From Luscinia megarhynchos (lineage: Eukaryota > Chordata > Aves > Passeriformes > Turdidae), in contig CM067568.1 in assembly GCA_034336665.1 (NCBI GenBank), positions 14,479,983 to 14,543,982 of the forward strand: 64,000 nt of DNA. The letters are read 5' to 3'. Shown here in pieces: positions 1 through 12,200 of this stretch; the stretch's first letter is position 1; each line of letters opens with the position of its first letter. A program made the translations under genes and the position numbers. The notes beneath the pieces were generated by a model that worked only from the letters and a program-made list of their open reading frames with translations, did not search any database and was not told the DNA's origin.

Positions 1-133
1 GGGGAAACATGTATGTTTGACATAAGCTGTTTATATAAAACTTGTACATAGTTATAAACAACCTGTTTCTCAGTAATATGTGAAATAATGCTGAGGCAAC
101 TAACTTTTAACTTTAAATAATTTTGGTTTTTAG

Positions 134-275
134 TTTTCCAAAAGCAGTGATAAGAAGAATTGATGCCTTGAAAAAGCTCCAGGTGAAATGTGCCCATATA
201 GAAGCTAAATTCTATGAAGAGGTACATGACTTAGAGAGAAAATATGCAGCACTCTATCAGCCTCTTTTTGATAAG
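134..275 (+). CDS. NAP1L4: NAP1L4 coding exon, first in window (dimerisation helix)
   Basis: Preceded by a T-rich tract ending in TAG and followed by GTGGGA. The first base completes a split codon and 47 codons follow, from FPKAVIRRIDALKK to YQPLFDK. This is the long helix that mediates NAP1 dimerisation. Confidence 0.93.
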
Positions 276-3200
276 GTGGGAAAATTATGTATATAATTTT
301 TATTTCTTTGTTCCTGTCAGTTCTGGTTGCATGTATGTAATTTTACATCTTCAATTACATTTTTTTTTAACACAGAGAAGAGAGTTTATTAATGGGGAAG
401 CTGAACCCACAGATGCAGAGTCAGAATGGCACAGTGAAAATGAGGATGAAGAAAAACTGGCTGTGAGTATAAGCTGGGTCATCTACGGTGGATATATCGG
501 ATTATCAGAGTTAAATTATTGTTCTTGCCATTGAAAGAACTTTTGTGTCAGTGATGTTTTCCTGTGATGAATACACTGTTATGTCCAGTGAAACCTTCTA
601 CACCATTAATTCAGCCTTTCTTCAAGTTTGTGACTTGTGGGAATTGAGGAGTTGCCTTTGTTGGCACTGTTCGTAACCTGTTAACAGCACCTTCCTGCTA
701 ATGGGTTCCATTCCAGTGCTACATGAAACCCTAAGATAATAAAGGACTGGTTGGTTCTCTTCCTGTCCCCTTTATTTTAGGGGACATCATTAGCTTTGAT
801 TTTCATAAATACAGGTGAGACACTTATCCCAGAGTCATAAAGCAGAACCAAGCTAACAAAATGTCTGCTTGGCTGGTGGATTCTTACTTGTCTATTGAGT
901 AGGAGCTGTCTAGATCTAGGAGCTATAATATAGTCTGTGGGCTGCCTGTTACTTTTTCAGCATCATTTCTGGAGATGTGTGCTCAGGCTTTGTCTCAGAA
1001 AAGTGACCTACTTAGAAAACTCTTTTTGCCATTCTGTCAGGTTTTCTTTGCGTTTCTTAGCCTGATTTCTACTAGGTTTTTTTTTTTTAATGCTGTTCTG
1101 TATTCAAAGTGAATTGTTTTCTTTGTTTTTACTGATCTCCTGAGATTTAGCATGGCACAGTGCTCTGTGTGCATGAGAAAAAAACATTCCTTAGGCTTTG
1201 TGTATATACAGCATTGACAGGCCATATTCCGCACAATAAAATCAGAGATGTGTCTAGATGGGAAATAAATGTAGCTTCTTGGTTTGTCATAACCCAAGCA
1301 ACTGCCAAAAGCATCTTAAGTATCTGCTGCTATCTAGTGGTGTAAAAGGAAAGGTGCAGCTAATTAAGACTGAATTTCCAGGGTTCTTCAGGATTGAGAA
1401 ATGACTTCCTCATTCTTCTCTTTTATGACATTTGACATCAGTTATGTGGAGGGCGTCCTGTTTCCTAAAACAGTAATAATTTGATGCAGCATAATAATGA
1501 AAAATACCTGTAAAAAACAACTTTACAAGTATTCTGTAAAATGGGGAAGCTAAAGCAGCATTTCAGAGGGCAAAGTTAAATTTTAAATTCTTAGATGAAA
1601 CGCTGTAGGTGGCATATGGAACTGCAGAAATGAAATTAATAGAAAAATATAAATGCATTATATCTCTTTTTCTTTATGGAAAGTGTTTTAATTATTTCTG
1701 TTTGTCAAATCAGTGAAGCAGACAGTTGATCTATTTAGTCTTCATATAGAGTTTCAAAAGAATTGAAAGTAAGTCTCAATTGTGTATATGTCAGTTGTGT
1801 AAATAAACCTTGTATCTCAACTTCATCTGCAGAGGAAAAAAAAGTAGATTTCGAATGTTCCTTAAACACAGCTTCAGAGATGGCATTTGTTTTGTACTTC
1901 TATCTGTTTATTAGATATACTTAGAAGTCACAATTTAATTTCTCAGCTGTTTCTGTATTTCTTTCCCAGGGAGACCTGAAAAATGCAGTGGTAATAGATG
2001 AAAAAGCAGAAGAGACAAATGTCAAAGGAATTCCAGACTTCTGGTTTACTATCTTTAGGAATGTAGATATGCTAAGTGAATTAGTACAAGTAAGTTTCTA
2101 CTCTGAAGTGAACAACTCCTGTTGTGTTAAGTGAATTACTGCTTTTCACATTAATAGTCAATCCTTGTGGAGTATAAGTCAATCCTTTGGTGTAAGACAC
2201 CAAATCTTTTGAGGCTTTGGAATCCCTGATGATGCTTGAAATGATGGACAAGCATTTTAGTTTAATCCATAAAGGATTATTTTTGCAAGACTATAAGACT
2301 ACCTGTGGATTGGCTGAATTCATGTTAAATAGCTTAGGTAGTTATGCCTGTACTTGTATTAATTGCTTTTAATGCTGTTAAAGAAGAATTCCCTGGTATA
2401 TGTCTTCTGTGAATCTCCCTGGTAATAAACACCCTGAATGAGGTTACTATATCTTCAGTAATACATCCTAGCAGCTTTGGTTACTGAAGATGAGCCCTAA
2501 AATGACTGAGAATTTGCAACTGATTAAGAAATTTAGATCCAGATCTTTACTTTAGCTGAAATTGTTGAATTAGTTACAATATTTGGTTCTTAAGGAGAAA
2601 CTGTTTTTCCAGATATTGCCTGCTGAATTGGATTTTACTTTTTTTCTGCTTAGGAATATGATGAACCTATCTTGAAACATCTGCAGGATATTAAAGTTAA
2701 GTTTTCTGAACCAGGACAGCCTATGGTGAGTTTTCTCTGCTTCTTTCTCATTAAGATTGTGGTAATGGAGTGAGCAGCATTCCAAAATATTCATTCAGCT
2801 CTCTTTGGCTGTAGTATGTGTGGGGAAAGTTTCTTCCTAAGCTGTTCTTTTCATACTTTGCCTATGAAAGATTTATCATCAGCTTTCCCAACTCTTTCCT
2901 CTTTTATGCTAAGCCTGGTCAGATCTGACATTACTGTAGTATCTAGATTAAAATTCTGGATGAATTCTGTCTAGTTTTTGCTTTCTTTTTATCTCTCAAA
3001 TTCAAGTGTGGCTGCTCTTAGTAATACAATTACATGGCTGCTTTTGATTTGAAAATGAGTTGTGGGGGAAATTCTGGATAGCAAATATTTTATCAAAAGA
3101 TATGTGACTTGGTAATACTAATCAAAAGATTATAGATGCTGTGCCTGTTGAAAAGAACAGAAAATATATTAGTATTATAAAAGTGTATCTCATGAGTGGT

Positions 3201-6200
3201 TTTTTAAAGTACTACTTCCTTTCCTTATTTTTTGAAATTTTTTCTTGTTGAAGTTTGATGTACAAAAACAGATACTGTGTTTGTTGAAAAGAAGTTGTTC
3301 TGCTGCTTATTCAGTTTATGGAGACTATACTTATTCCTTGAACTCCATTTGAAGGGGAGGCAGGGAGAAGGATGGAATTCGAGCCTACACATACTTTCTT
3401 TAGATTTTGTCATTCTGGCTTTATGTTTTGTATTCTTTTGTTTTCCCTTATGGAATAATAGTCTTTTGATAATGACTGAAATAAATGCAAGACAAGCAGC
3501 ATTGAAGATTCACGTAAGAAAGATGGGAGGACTTTCTCAGAAGAGCTTTAAATGGTTAATAGCAAGTTGGCTTTGAGATTTGTTTTTTATTCCTTATTGT
3601 CTTTATTCTACTTGTACTGAAACACTCAAGCTGATAATATGCAAGAAAGTAGTATGGCAGAGAAAAATTGAGAATTAAGTTTCTAAAATTGATGGGGCTT
3701 AGAGAATATGAGTTTTATGAAGAAATATTGATATGAATTGTCTAAGCACAAAGTAAGGTGTTTTAAGAAGTTGGCTTTAGCTTGAAGCATATCTATTCAG
3801 TGGCATTTGGATGAGATGGGAATAGGGGTTTTTTTGCCTACATCATTTTTATGTTCTCGTTCAGCTTTGTTTTATAATTTAAACACTAGATTTGTCTGGT
3901 CTTGCACTGTTCGTAACCTTTTGACAGCATTTTTCTGCAAATAGGTTCCATTCCAGTGCTACATTAAATCCAATAATGGAAGGCTGACAAACTCCATGTC
4001 CCTTCTGTATTTGGAGACAGAGGATGTGCTCCTAACTGCTTGAGTGAAACCTGTTCTGCAGCTGTGTGTGACTGTCTTATCTGCAATTCTTTATTGAAAA
4101 TTGGTGCAGCAGTGGTAGCTTTGTACTGTATGAGCTTCACACAGCCAGTGTGTCATAGATACACTAGTTCTGTTGGGGATTAGGTTTTGCTGTTGAAGGA
4201 ATACATGATAATTAGGATTTACTGTTGACTTTAAACAATTAATCATAGTTATGGCACTCCAAAAGTAGATTTACCTGACTGCAGTTAAAGTGCTTCAAAG
4301 TCCTGTCTGTTATGGCCTGCACATAGAAACTTCTATCTGCGTGAAGCATAAGTGATCCATTACTATTTGCTTTTACTTACTTATTTATCCATATGGTTAT
4401 AAGTATTATTTGTATGTACATATATTTTATAATTTCTATTTACATACTTTTTTGGACATCAGGATCCTTAGCTAGCATATTCAGATCTGGATGATGCATC
4501 TAGGTATAACTTAAGTATCTTAAAAAGGCAGTTTTCTTTTTTTTTTTTTTTTTTTTAATCTTCATGAGGACGTATTTGATAAAAAAACTTTCAGAGATAC
4601 CCAGATAAAGAGTGTTGGAAAGGCTATTACAACAATTCAAATATTATGTGGAGCTTGAATCTTCTTGTCTCCTAATTAGCAGGTGTACAATGAAATGCTG
4701 TGTGCAGATATTTTTGTCTTGGGATCCTGCATGCTAAGTAGTGCCAGTGGTTGTTTATTTATAGCCCCAGTGATGGTTTATGGGATTATTTGGGTATGAG
4801 TGTTCGTCACTGGTTGTGGATAAGCTAAGTTTGTAACTCTTCCCTTGAGCATGTTTGCCAGAGAGAGATTAGCCTTAGCTGAAGACAGCTTCCAAACCAT
4901 GCAGCTGTCTTGAGTTGCATTAAAGGGAAGTAAGGCTGACCTAGGCAATGTGAAGTCAACACAGATATTCCAGTGTACTGCTAGGCCCCAGTGGCTTCCT
5001 GTCCTTAAACAGGGGGCATGGGGGTTGGCAAGGCTGCTGTTGCCATTGGTCTCCATCACTCCTTGACTACTCTTTTAGCAGGTATGAGTCATGTGAGGAG
5101 ATTCATGGGGTCTTAGGAAGATTAGGGGCCTCTGGGCGATGAGTGGGGGATAAATATCTGTGATGAACAGGCTGTTGTCCTGAGTTATTTATCTTGTCTG
5201 CACCTGAATAGCTTTGAAAAAGAGGATGGTAAGGCAGACTTGGTGATAACATTCAGTTTTCTGGCCTGAGTCTAAAGAATTCCTGGGGGAAGTATATGCA
5301 GGGTTGGTCTTTTGACAATTATGTAATCTGTTTTGTATGCAGATTAGGGCTAATTCATAAGGCATATTACTGGGAGAGTAAATAAAATATTTAAGCAACT
5401 GTTACATGTGCTGTGGCTGGGCAGTGGTATTGGAAGCTTTGACTTTCAGTCCTTCTGTTGTGCTGAACTGTCCTGCAGACTCTCTCCCTTCAAGCCACTA
5501 AATCAATGTTGCCAAAAACCTTTTTCCTTTATTGTTTCCCCAGTTCCAAGACAGCTTGATTTCTGGTGTATTTTAAAAAGTTCATGGTTGATCCTGAGTG
5601 CAAAGTGTGCATATATAGTAGCATTGTGCAAGCAGTTTAGAAACCTTTACAAATCTGAAAATTGATGCATCATGGATGCTGTGGTTTTCTGTAACTGGAG
5701 CCTTTTGTTCTCCATGTAAGAAACTGAATCTCTGCAAACAATTTTTGGGTGCCAGAGGAGGTTCAAACATAACCAGAAACACCCACTTCAGGCTGTAAAG
5801 CTGCTGAGACATGTTAGTTGTAGGATTCAGTTTATGAAGTCAGTGTTCTTTTGCAGGATTTTCTATTATCAAATGGAAAAAACTGCTCTGCTTCCTGGAG
5901 GAGTGTGCTGCTTAAATAGACTCCTGCAATCTAGATAGTGCTTTAATTGGAAATAGTCTGATTCTCATATGATCATGATATTGATCAGACTTGAGGGAGC
6001 AATAGAACCACATGGTGGTGTTCTAATGTTAAAATGACTTCAGAATAACAACTTCATCGCTAGTGCAAGGATGATGAGAGGCTATAGGAAAATAAGACCT
6101 TTCTGAAAGTACTTATTTCTAAGGTTGCTTTTAAAAGAGCAGTTCTGTATGTGAAGGTGAATGAAATGTACTAATTACCTGTTTATAATTTGAGTCTAAG

Positions 6201-9200
6201 CCAAGGTTCTTTTAGCTACTTGTACATTTGAAATTTGTTGACATTCATAATTTCCTGTTTCTGCTGTAGTTTGAAATATGTTTGCCATCAAATTACAATT
6301 TTTCTTTTGTATTTTCAGAGTTTGATTAATGATAATTTTGCTGATGCACTATTTCATAGATGAAAGTTAGTGGTAACATGAAATTTCTTCCAGTCTTTCT
6401 CGCTAGAGTTCCACTTTGGGCCCAATGACTACTTTTCCAATTCAGTCCTGACAAAAACATACAAGATGAAGTCGGAGCCAGACAAGACAGATCCCTTTTC
6501 ATTTGAAGGACCTGAAATAGTTGATTGTGAGGGGTAAGGAAAACTGAAATTCAAAAAAGCTTCTGAAGTGAAAATGTTTTGGTTTTTTGTTTTGTTTTGT
6601 TTTTTTTTTAATACCATGATAATGATTAGTAAACATAAAATTGTTACTTCAAAACATGATTATGATAGTGATGTTAGTCTCAGCATGCAGAAGTAACAGA
6701 TGCATAGGTGGAGATGTACACAATTTTAAAATACATTTTAAATTGAACACCTTTCGAATGTTATAGTTTTCAAATGGAGGTAACAAACATCTTACTTCCA
6801 GATAACTGGGTAAATTATTTTGAGTTGTTACTTTTCACAGACTACCCCCCTCCTCAGTCTGATGAATAGCCTTGGACTCTCTTGGATTCTTGTCATCTCC
6901 TCAGCAGTTTTTATTACAGCAGGAATTCGTTTATTATTATTAGGCAGGAATAGGTCACATGTATCATGTGCTCTTTCTGCCTGTTTTGAGGCTGGAACAT
7001 AAAGGCCGTGCAGTTTGATCCTGGCAGCTGTGGGTAATGCAGCAATTTTTTAAAATTTCATTGGTTTTGCAAAACATGTTCAGAAACAGCTGTGGATGGT
7101 AAATTCTCATGTCTGTTCTGGAAGTCTGTTGAGTTGAACACAACATTAGAGTTTTTTGGGGGTAAAAGAATCATTCCAGTGCCACACTGGAGCAGAGCTG
7201 ACACAAATGAAAAATGGCTTTTGTACTCTATTTTTCTTTGCATCTAAGTATTTTTTTCTGTTGGTGATTATTTGGTTTTTAGTTTTTTTTCTCCACCCCT
7301 TCAAAGGCATGTTTTGGTGGTTTGGTTTTTGGAGTTTTCTAAGTGACACTTAAGATATGCCAAATACTTGGTTTTCTGAAGGCATGTTGACAATCTCAAA
7401 ACCTCTTGACTTTCAGTGCTGCATGTTGGCTTTTGAATCCAGCATTCACCTGCAGTGAGGCAAAATGTCCTCTTGGATGTTTAGTGGAAGTTGTGTCTAA
7501 GTAACAGAGTACTCTGTTTTGAAGAAAACTTAAGTTCATTACAGCAAATTATTTTCTGTTTGAGTATTACAAAGGAATGCTTTCCTGGATTGTTGCCTTG
7601 TCCAGACTTTGATTTCAGTTGATTTTTCCTGTGGAAGGTGTTAGATGTGGTACAAGTAGAGCAGGAAAACACGTGTGTGCTTATTATACAAGTTAAGCAT
7701 AAAACTGGTGACTTTGACCATCTGTCTATAGGACAAAATATTTTTAGGGCATTTAAGGGTTACTGTGACACCTTTATTTCCATTATGGGAGAATTAGCTG
7801 TGTTTGCCCCAAGCAGCTTTGGAAAAACTTGTTTGAATGGAGAGAGACTTTTCATTGAGTGTCAGTTTGTACAGCAGCAGAATGGAACTGAAAATCAGGC
7901 TCTCTTCAGCTTGATGTGCTTGGCTGCCAAGTCAATCTGAGCACCGCTCTTTGCAGAGCTCAAACACCCCTCTCCCTGGCCGTTCTTTGGACATGCATTT
8001 TTAGGGTAAATGGACACTGCCTTGACCTGTAGTTAAAGGATGTGATGCATTATTTTCTAACAGTCTGACTGGTGAGATATTTTCAGGAATAGCTTAATCC
8101 TGTCCTTGGTTACAGAAGTCCAGTTGTTGGGCCAGAGGTATTGAATTGTGGGTGGAGTGGTGCCAGTGATTACTCTGCCAAGACAAACTTCTATAGCATT
8201 GTCATTTAGGGAAATATTTGACCTGTCCAACATACACATCATCTCTAGGACTATGATCTACTTCATATCTCATCAAGCAGCTTTATCTAGAGAGTGATAA
8301 GCCGTCTTGGCCTTGAGCTTGCTGCTCTGATGCTCAGTTCCTTCTTTTCCCTGGTGCCTTGTGTTAAAACGCTGTTTCTCGCCTGCTGTCTCTAGGTGTA
8401 CCATCGACTGGAAGAAAGGAAAAAATGTTACAGTTAAAACAATCAAGAAGAAACAGAAACACAAGGGCCGAGGCACAGTTCGTACAATTACTAAACAAGT
8501 ACCTAACGATTCATTTTTTAACTTCTTCAGCCCAATAAAGGGTAAGTTTGGAAATTAAGAAGTTAGGATCCTTAAAATATATTGATATGTATATCTATTT
8601 GTTTTTTATGTGACTTAAACATTCAAACTATTTATACTGCTGCATTGTTAAGTTCTTACTAGAGGAAGATTGCAAACATCTATCCCATCCAAACAGATTA
8701 TTTTATTCTGATGTTACTCTGTAGCATTTGACCAAAAGTGTAAACAGGATTCATAGTATGGAAAGAGTCTCTTGTAGACTCTCTAAAAGAAGTGAACATG
8801 TTTTGCCACAGGATGGCTCCATGCGTCAGTTTGTTTCTAACATGCAAGGGAAATGTGTTCCATTGTTGGTCAAGCATGGCGGTTTCATTGAAACATTTGT
8901 CAAGTGACAGAACTTTCTCTAGTTTCTTCTGTGATTAATTAGTGATCCCTCATTTTCCTAGTCTAATGTTAGATGTGTACATGTTAAACAATTTAAATGG
9001 ATTCCAAAACCATTATTTTTTTTTTCTTGGTACATTTTTCACTGTCCTCTTCTGCAAATATAGATGAGGGAAGTAGTTTATTTTGTGGACTAAATGGGTC
9101 CTACAAGAAAGGTGGTGAGGACTGTATGCAAGGGCATGTAGTGACAGGATATGGGCATGGCTTTAGGCCAAAAGAGGACAGGTTTAGGTTAGATATTAGG

Positions 9201-12200
9201 AAGAAATTCTTGACCATGAAAGTGGTGAGACACTGGAACAGTTTGGGACATCCATAACTTCTCTAGGTATTCTTGGATGTGTTCAAGGCCAGACTGGATG
9301 GGTTTTCAGCAACCTGGTCTTGTGAGAGATGTCCTGCCCACAGCGGAGGGATTGAAACATTGTCATCTTTAAGGTCCCTTCCAGCCTAAACTATTAAGTG
9401 TACTGAACAAAATGGTTCTTGATTCTGTTGTGGGCTACTATGAACTACCTGTCCCTCCTAATTACCACTGCAGAACCCCATGTATGTAGGTTAAGAAACA
9501 TGGGATGTACATTTCCAAAGATGAGGGTGGTTTGGTACAGAAATATCCTTTAATTTTTGTTGCTACTTTGAGGCAAGGATGGAGATTTTGTCTGCTGTTG
9601 GTGTTATGTTGTTCTTTTAAGTACTCAAAGGGTACACTTTGGAATTAGCTGTATAAGATAAGACACTGACGTCTGCTGGCTGCAGATACTTGCATTTTCA
9701 ACTTGAGAACTGAGCCAAATGGTCACTTTCACGGTAGATCATAGTAGTGCAGAGAAGGGAAATACATTTTGATTTGTGTTGGGGTTTTTTGCATTGATTT
9801 GGTGGTTTTTGTTGTTGGTTAGTTGCTTGGGTTTTTCTTTAAACATGTAAAACACCCACCCTGTTCCATGCTGGTTTACAGTACTTCTGTAACCAAGCCT
9901 CTTCTCCACAATGCTTTGCAGTTTCATGTCAAAATGTTCATCTATTTAGTTCCAGTTGTTTTGAGGGAGAGGAGGTGATTTGTAGTGCTCCAGCCAAATG
10001 AAGTTACTGTAATTACAGCATTAATAGAGAAACCAAATTCATTCATCCACATGTCTGCTGAACTCATCCTTGTAGAAAGAGTATTTCCTTATGCAAAAAT
10101 CTCTGACTTCCAAATGGCAGCTTTGATGCTTTAACTACAACAAGTGAAATTGTTTTAAGTATGGTTTCTGTAGATTTAACTTAATACTAATCTGAATTGT
10201 CATAGTTTTAATAGTTACCTTGTGAAGCCTTTATAACCTGTGTTTTCTGTGAGAAGGTCTTTATACTGTGTTGTGTCATCTTGAATACCGAGATGGATGA
10301 GACTATACAAGCGTTTCTTAAATTTGTTGTCTTTTCTTTTTGCAGTATCTGGTGATGGCGAGTCGTTGGTAAGTTTTTTGAAATGGCACAATTGCTCTTT
10401 GCCACATCCTTTTTGCCTAGTCACTGTACAGTGGCTATAGGGTTCTTTTATCAAGTATTGTGTTTCACCTTGATAAAGTGAAAGATACTGTCAGCTTCTC
10501 CAAGTAATCCATTGACAGTTCCACAGCTTGCTGATCCAAGGCATCTCCAGTGGCCACTGGAAGGTCATTATTTTCCCTGTCCATTCAGCAGTACTGCATG
10601 GCTGGTACCTGACTTCTTTAAAAATCAGTCTAGAGCATTCTGAACAGTTCTTCAATGTTAGATGCCAGAGCCAGCCAAGTCTGTATGAGCTTTTTATTAA
10701 ATGTGCCTCAGCAGGACACTAACCTGTGTGTAGAAAGTAGAAAGCTTGTACAGAAAAATTGAATTCTGCAAATCTAGATTTGGGTTTTATTGTTACAAAA
10801 TTAAGTATGCTGAAAGTACCTGTGACCTGAAGGATGGTGATGACAGTGTGATGTTTTCCCAAATGCGTTACTTTGAAATATTTTCCTCTTCTTCTGTGTA
10901 GCACGTCACCTTTGCAGTAGAAAACTCAAACTGACTTGTCTTACAGGATGAAGACTCAGAATTCACCTTAGCAGCAGATTTTGAAATTGGACACTTCTTC
11001 CGTGAAAGGATAGTCCCTCGTGCTGTGCTCTATTTCACTGGGGAAGCTATAGAGGACGATGATAACGTATGTATGCAATTAGCATTTTATTTATTAGTCA
11101 GCACATAGAAACATTCTTCTCCTTTTCTAATTAGATTAGGGTGAAGTATTAATTACATGACAATAACAAAAAAAAAACCCTGAAGGAGATTCCTGCTACT
11201 TAGGGATAGGAAAGGGTCACTCAACTTGCTGTAGATTGTTAATCTGCTTCTGGAAGGGCCTTAGTTTCAGTTATAGTATTTGAATATGCTTACATCTATT
11301 ACTGCAGAAGTTTTTATGCAAATACTAGCAAAGCTAATTAAAACTTGGGTTTGTTTTTCAGTTTGAAGATGATGAAGAAGGTGAAGAGGAGGTGAGATGC
11401 ACACTGTATTTTTTATGGATTACTGATTACCAATTCCATTCCCGTGCCAGGAATAATTGTATATGGACCAGAAAACAGTTGTTCATAAATGCTCTTGTGC
11501 ATGGTACTTCCTTCCAAAAGAGTTCAGCATTCATGACTTGCAAAACTGCCTGATTTTTACTTTTTGTAGAATTACTTTCTGCAAGAGCATATTTTTTATC
11601 TAGTATTCTGAAAGCTCTTTTGTATCAAGAGTCAAAAATTAAAGACAAGGGGTTTTTTTCTGTAGAGTGCTGCATGATAAATATCTGTTCCTTAGGTGGT
11701 AGTGCAATTAAGCTGTCAGCTTTTAGTTGTCATAAGCTTGAAGACTGGGTCTTATCAAATGTGAAGTAAAAAAGGGGCATAAATAATTTAGGCTGGCTCT
11801 AGTCTATTTCAAATAATGTTGTATGGACGCACACCATGAAAGGCTTTGCACAAAACTATTAAATGTTACTGTTATGACACTTAAATGAACTAATATCCTT
11901 TACATTTTTTGCTTTACTGCTTTTACTGTGTGATTCTTGCTGATTTATCAAAGATGCTGATCCCTGACTGTTGTCAGCTTCAGCATAGCAGAGTACATCA
12001 GAGGTTATCAAGCTGCTGATCTGATGTGAGCTGGCAGCCTTCAGCAGGCAGTCTCTTTTTTCTGTGTTGAGTGACTAAACATTTTCATATTTTTTTAAGC
12101 TGGGCATTGATAGAAGTGCGTATGTGTATTTTTAGTCTGTTTCCAGTGCCAGATGTTATCACTTGGATGTAGTTGTGTGTAAAATGGAGTGCAAAAACCC

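Noticed and set aside
244..534. Continuous open frame through the second NAP1L4 exon and its intron
   Set aside because: Only 376-462 is coding. The rest runs across splice sites that the protein alignment clearly defines.
2225..2320. C/D-box snoRNA-like arrangement (TGATGA ... CTGA) in a NAP1L4 intron
   Set aside because: The base before the C box is a pyrimidine, the terminal stem is only four pairs with a gap, and no clear C'/D' pair is present.
6066..6115. ATGATGA followed by CTGA
   Set aside because: The spacing of about 40 nt is too short for a complete C/D snoRNA, and no further D box follows at a proper distance.
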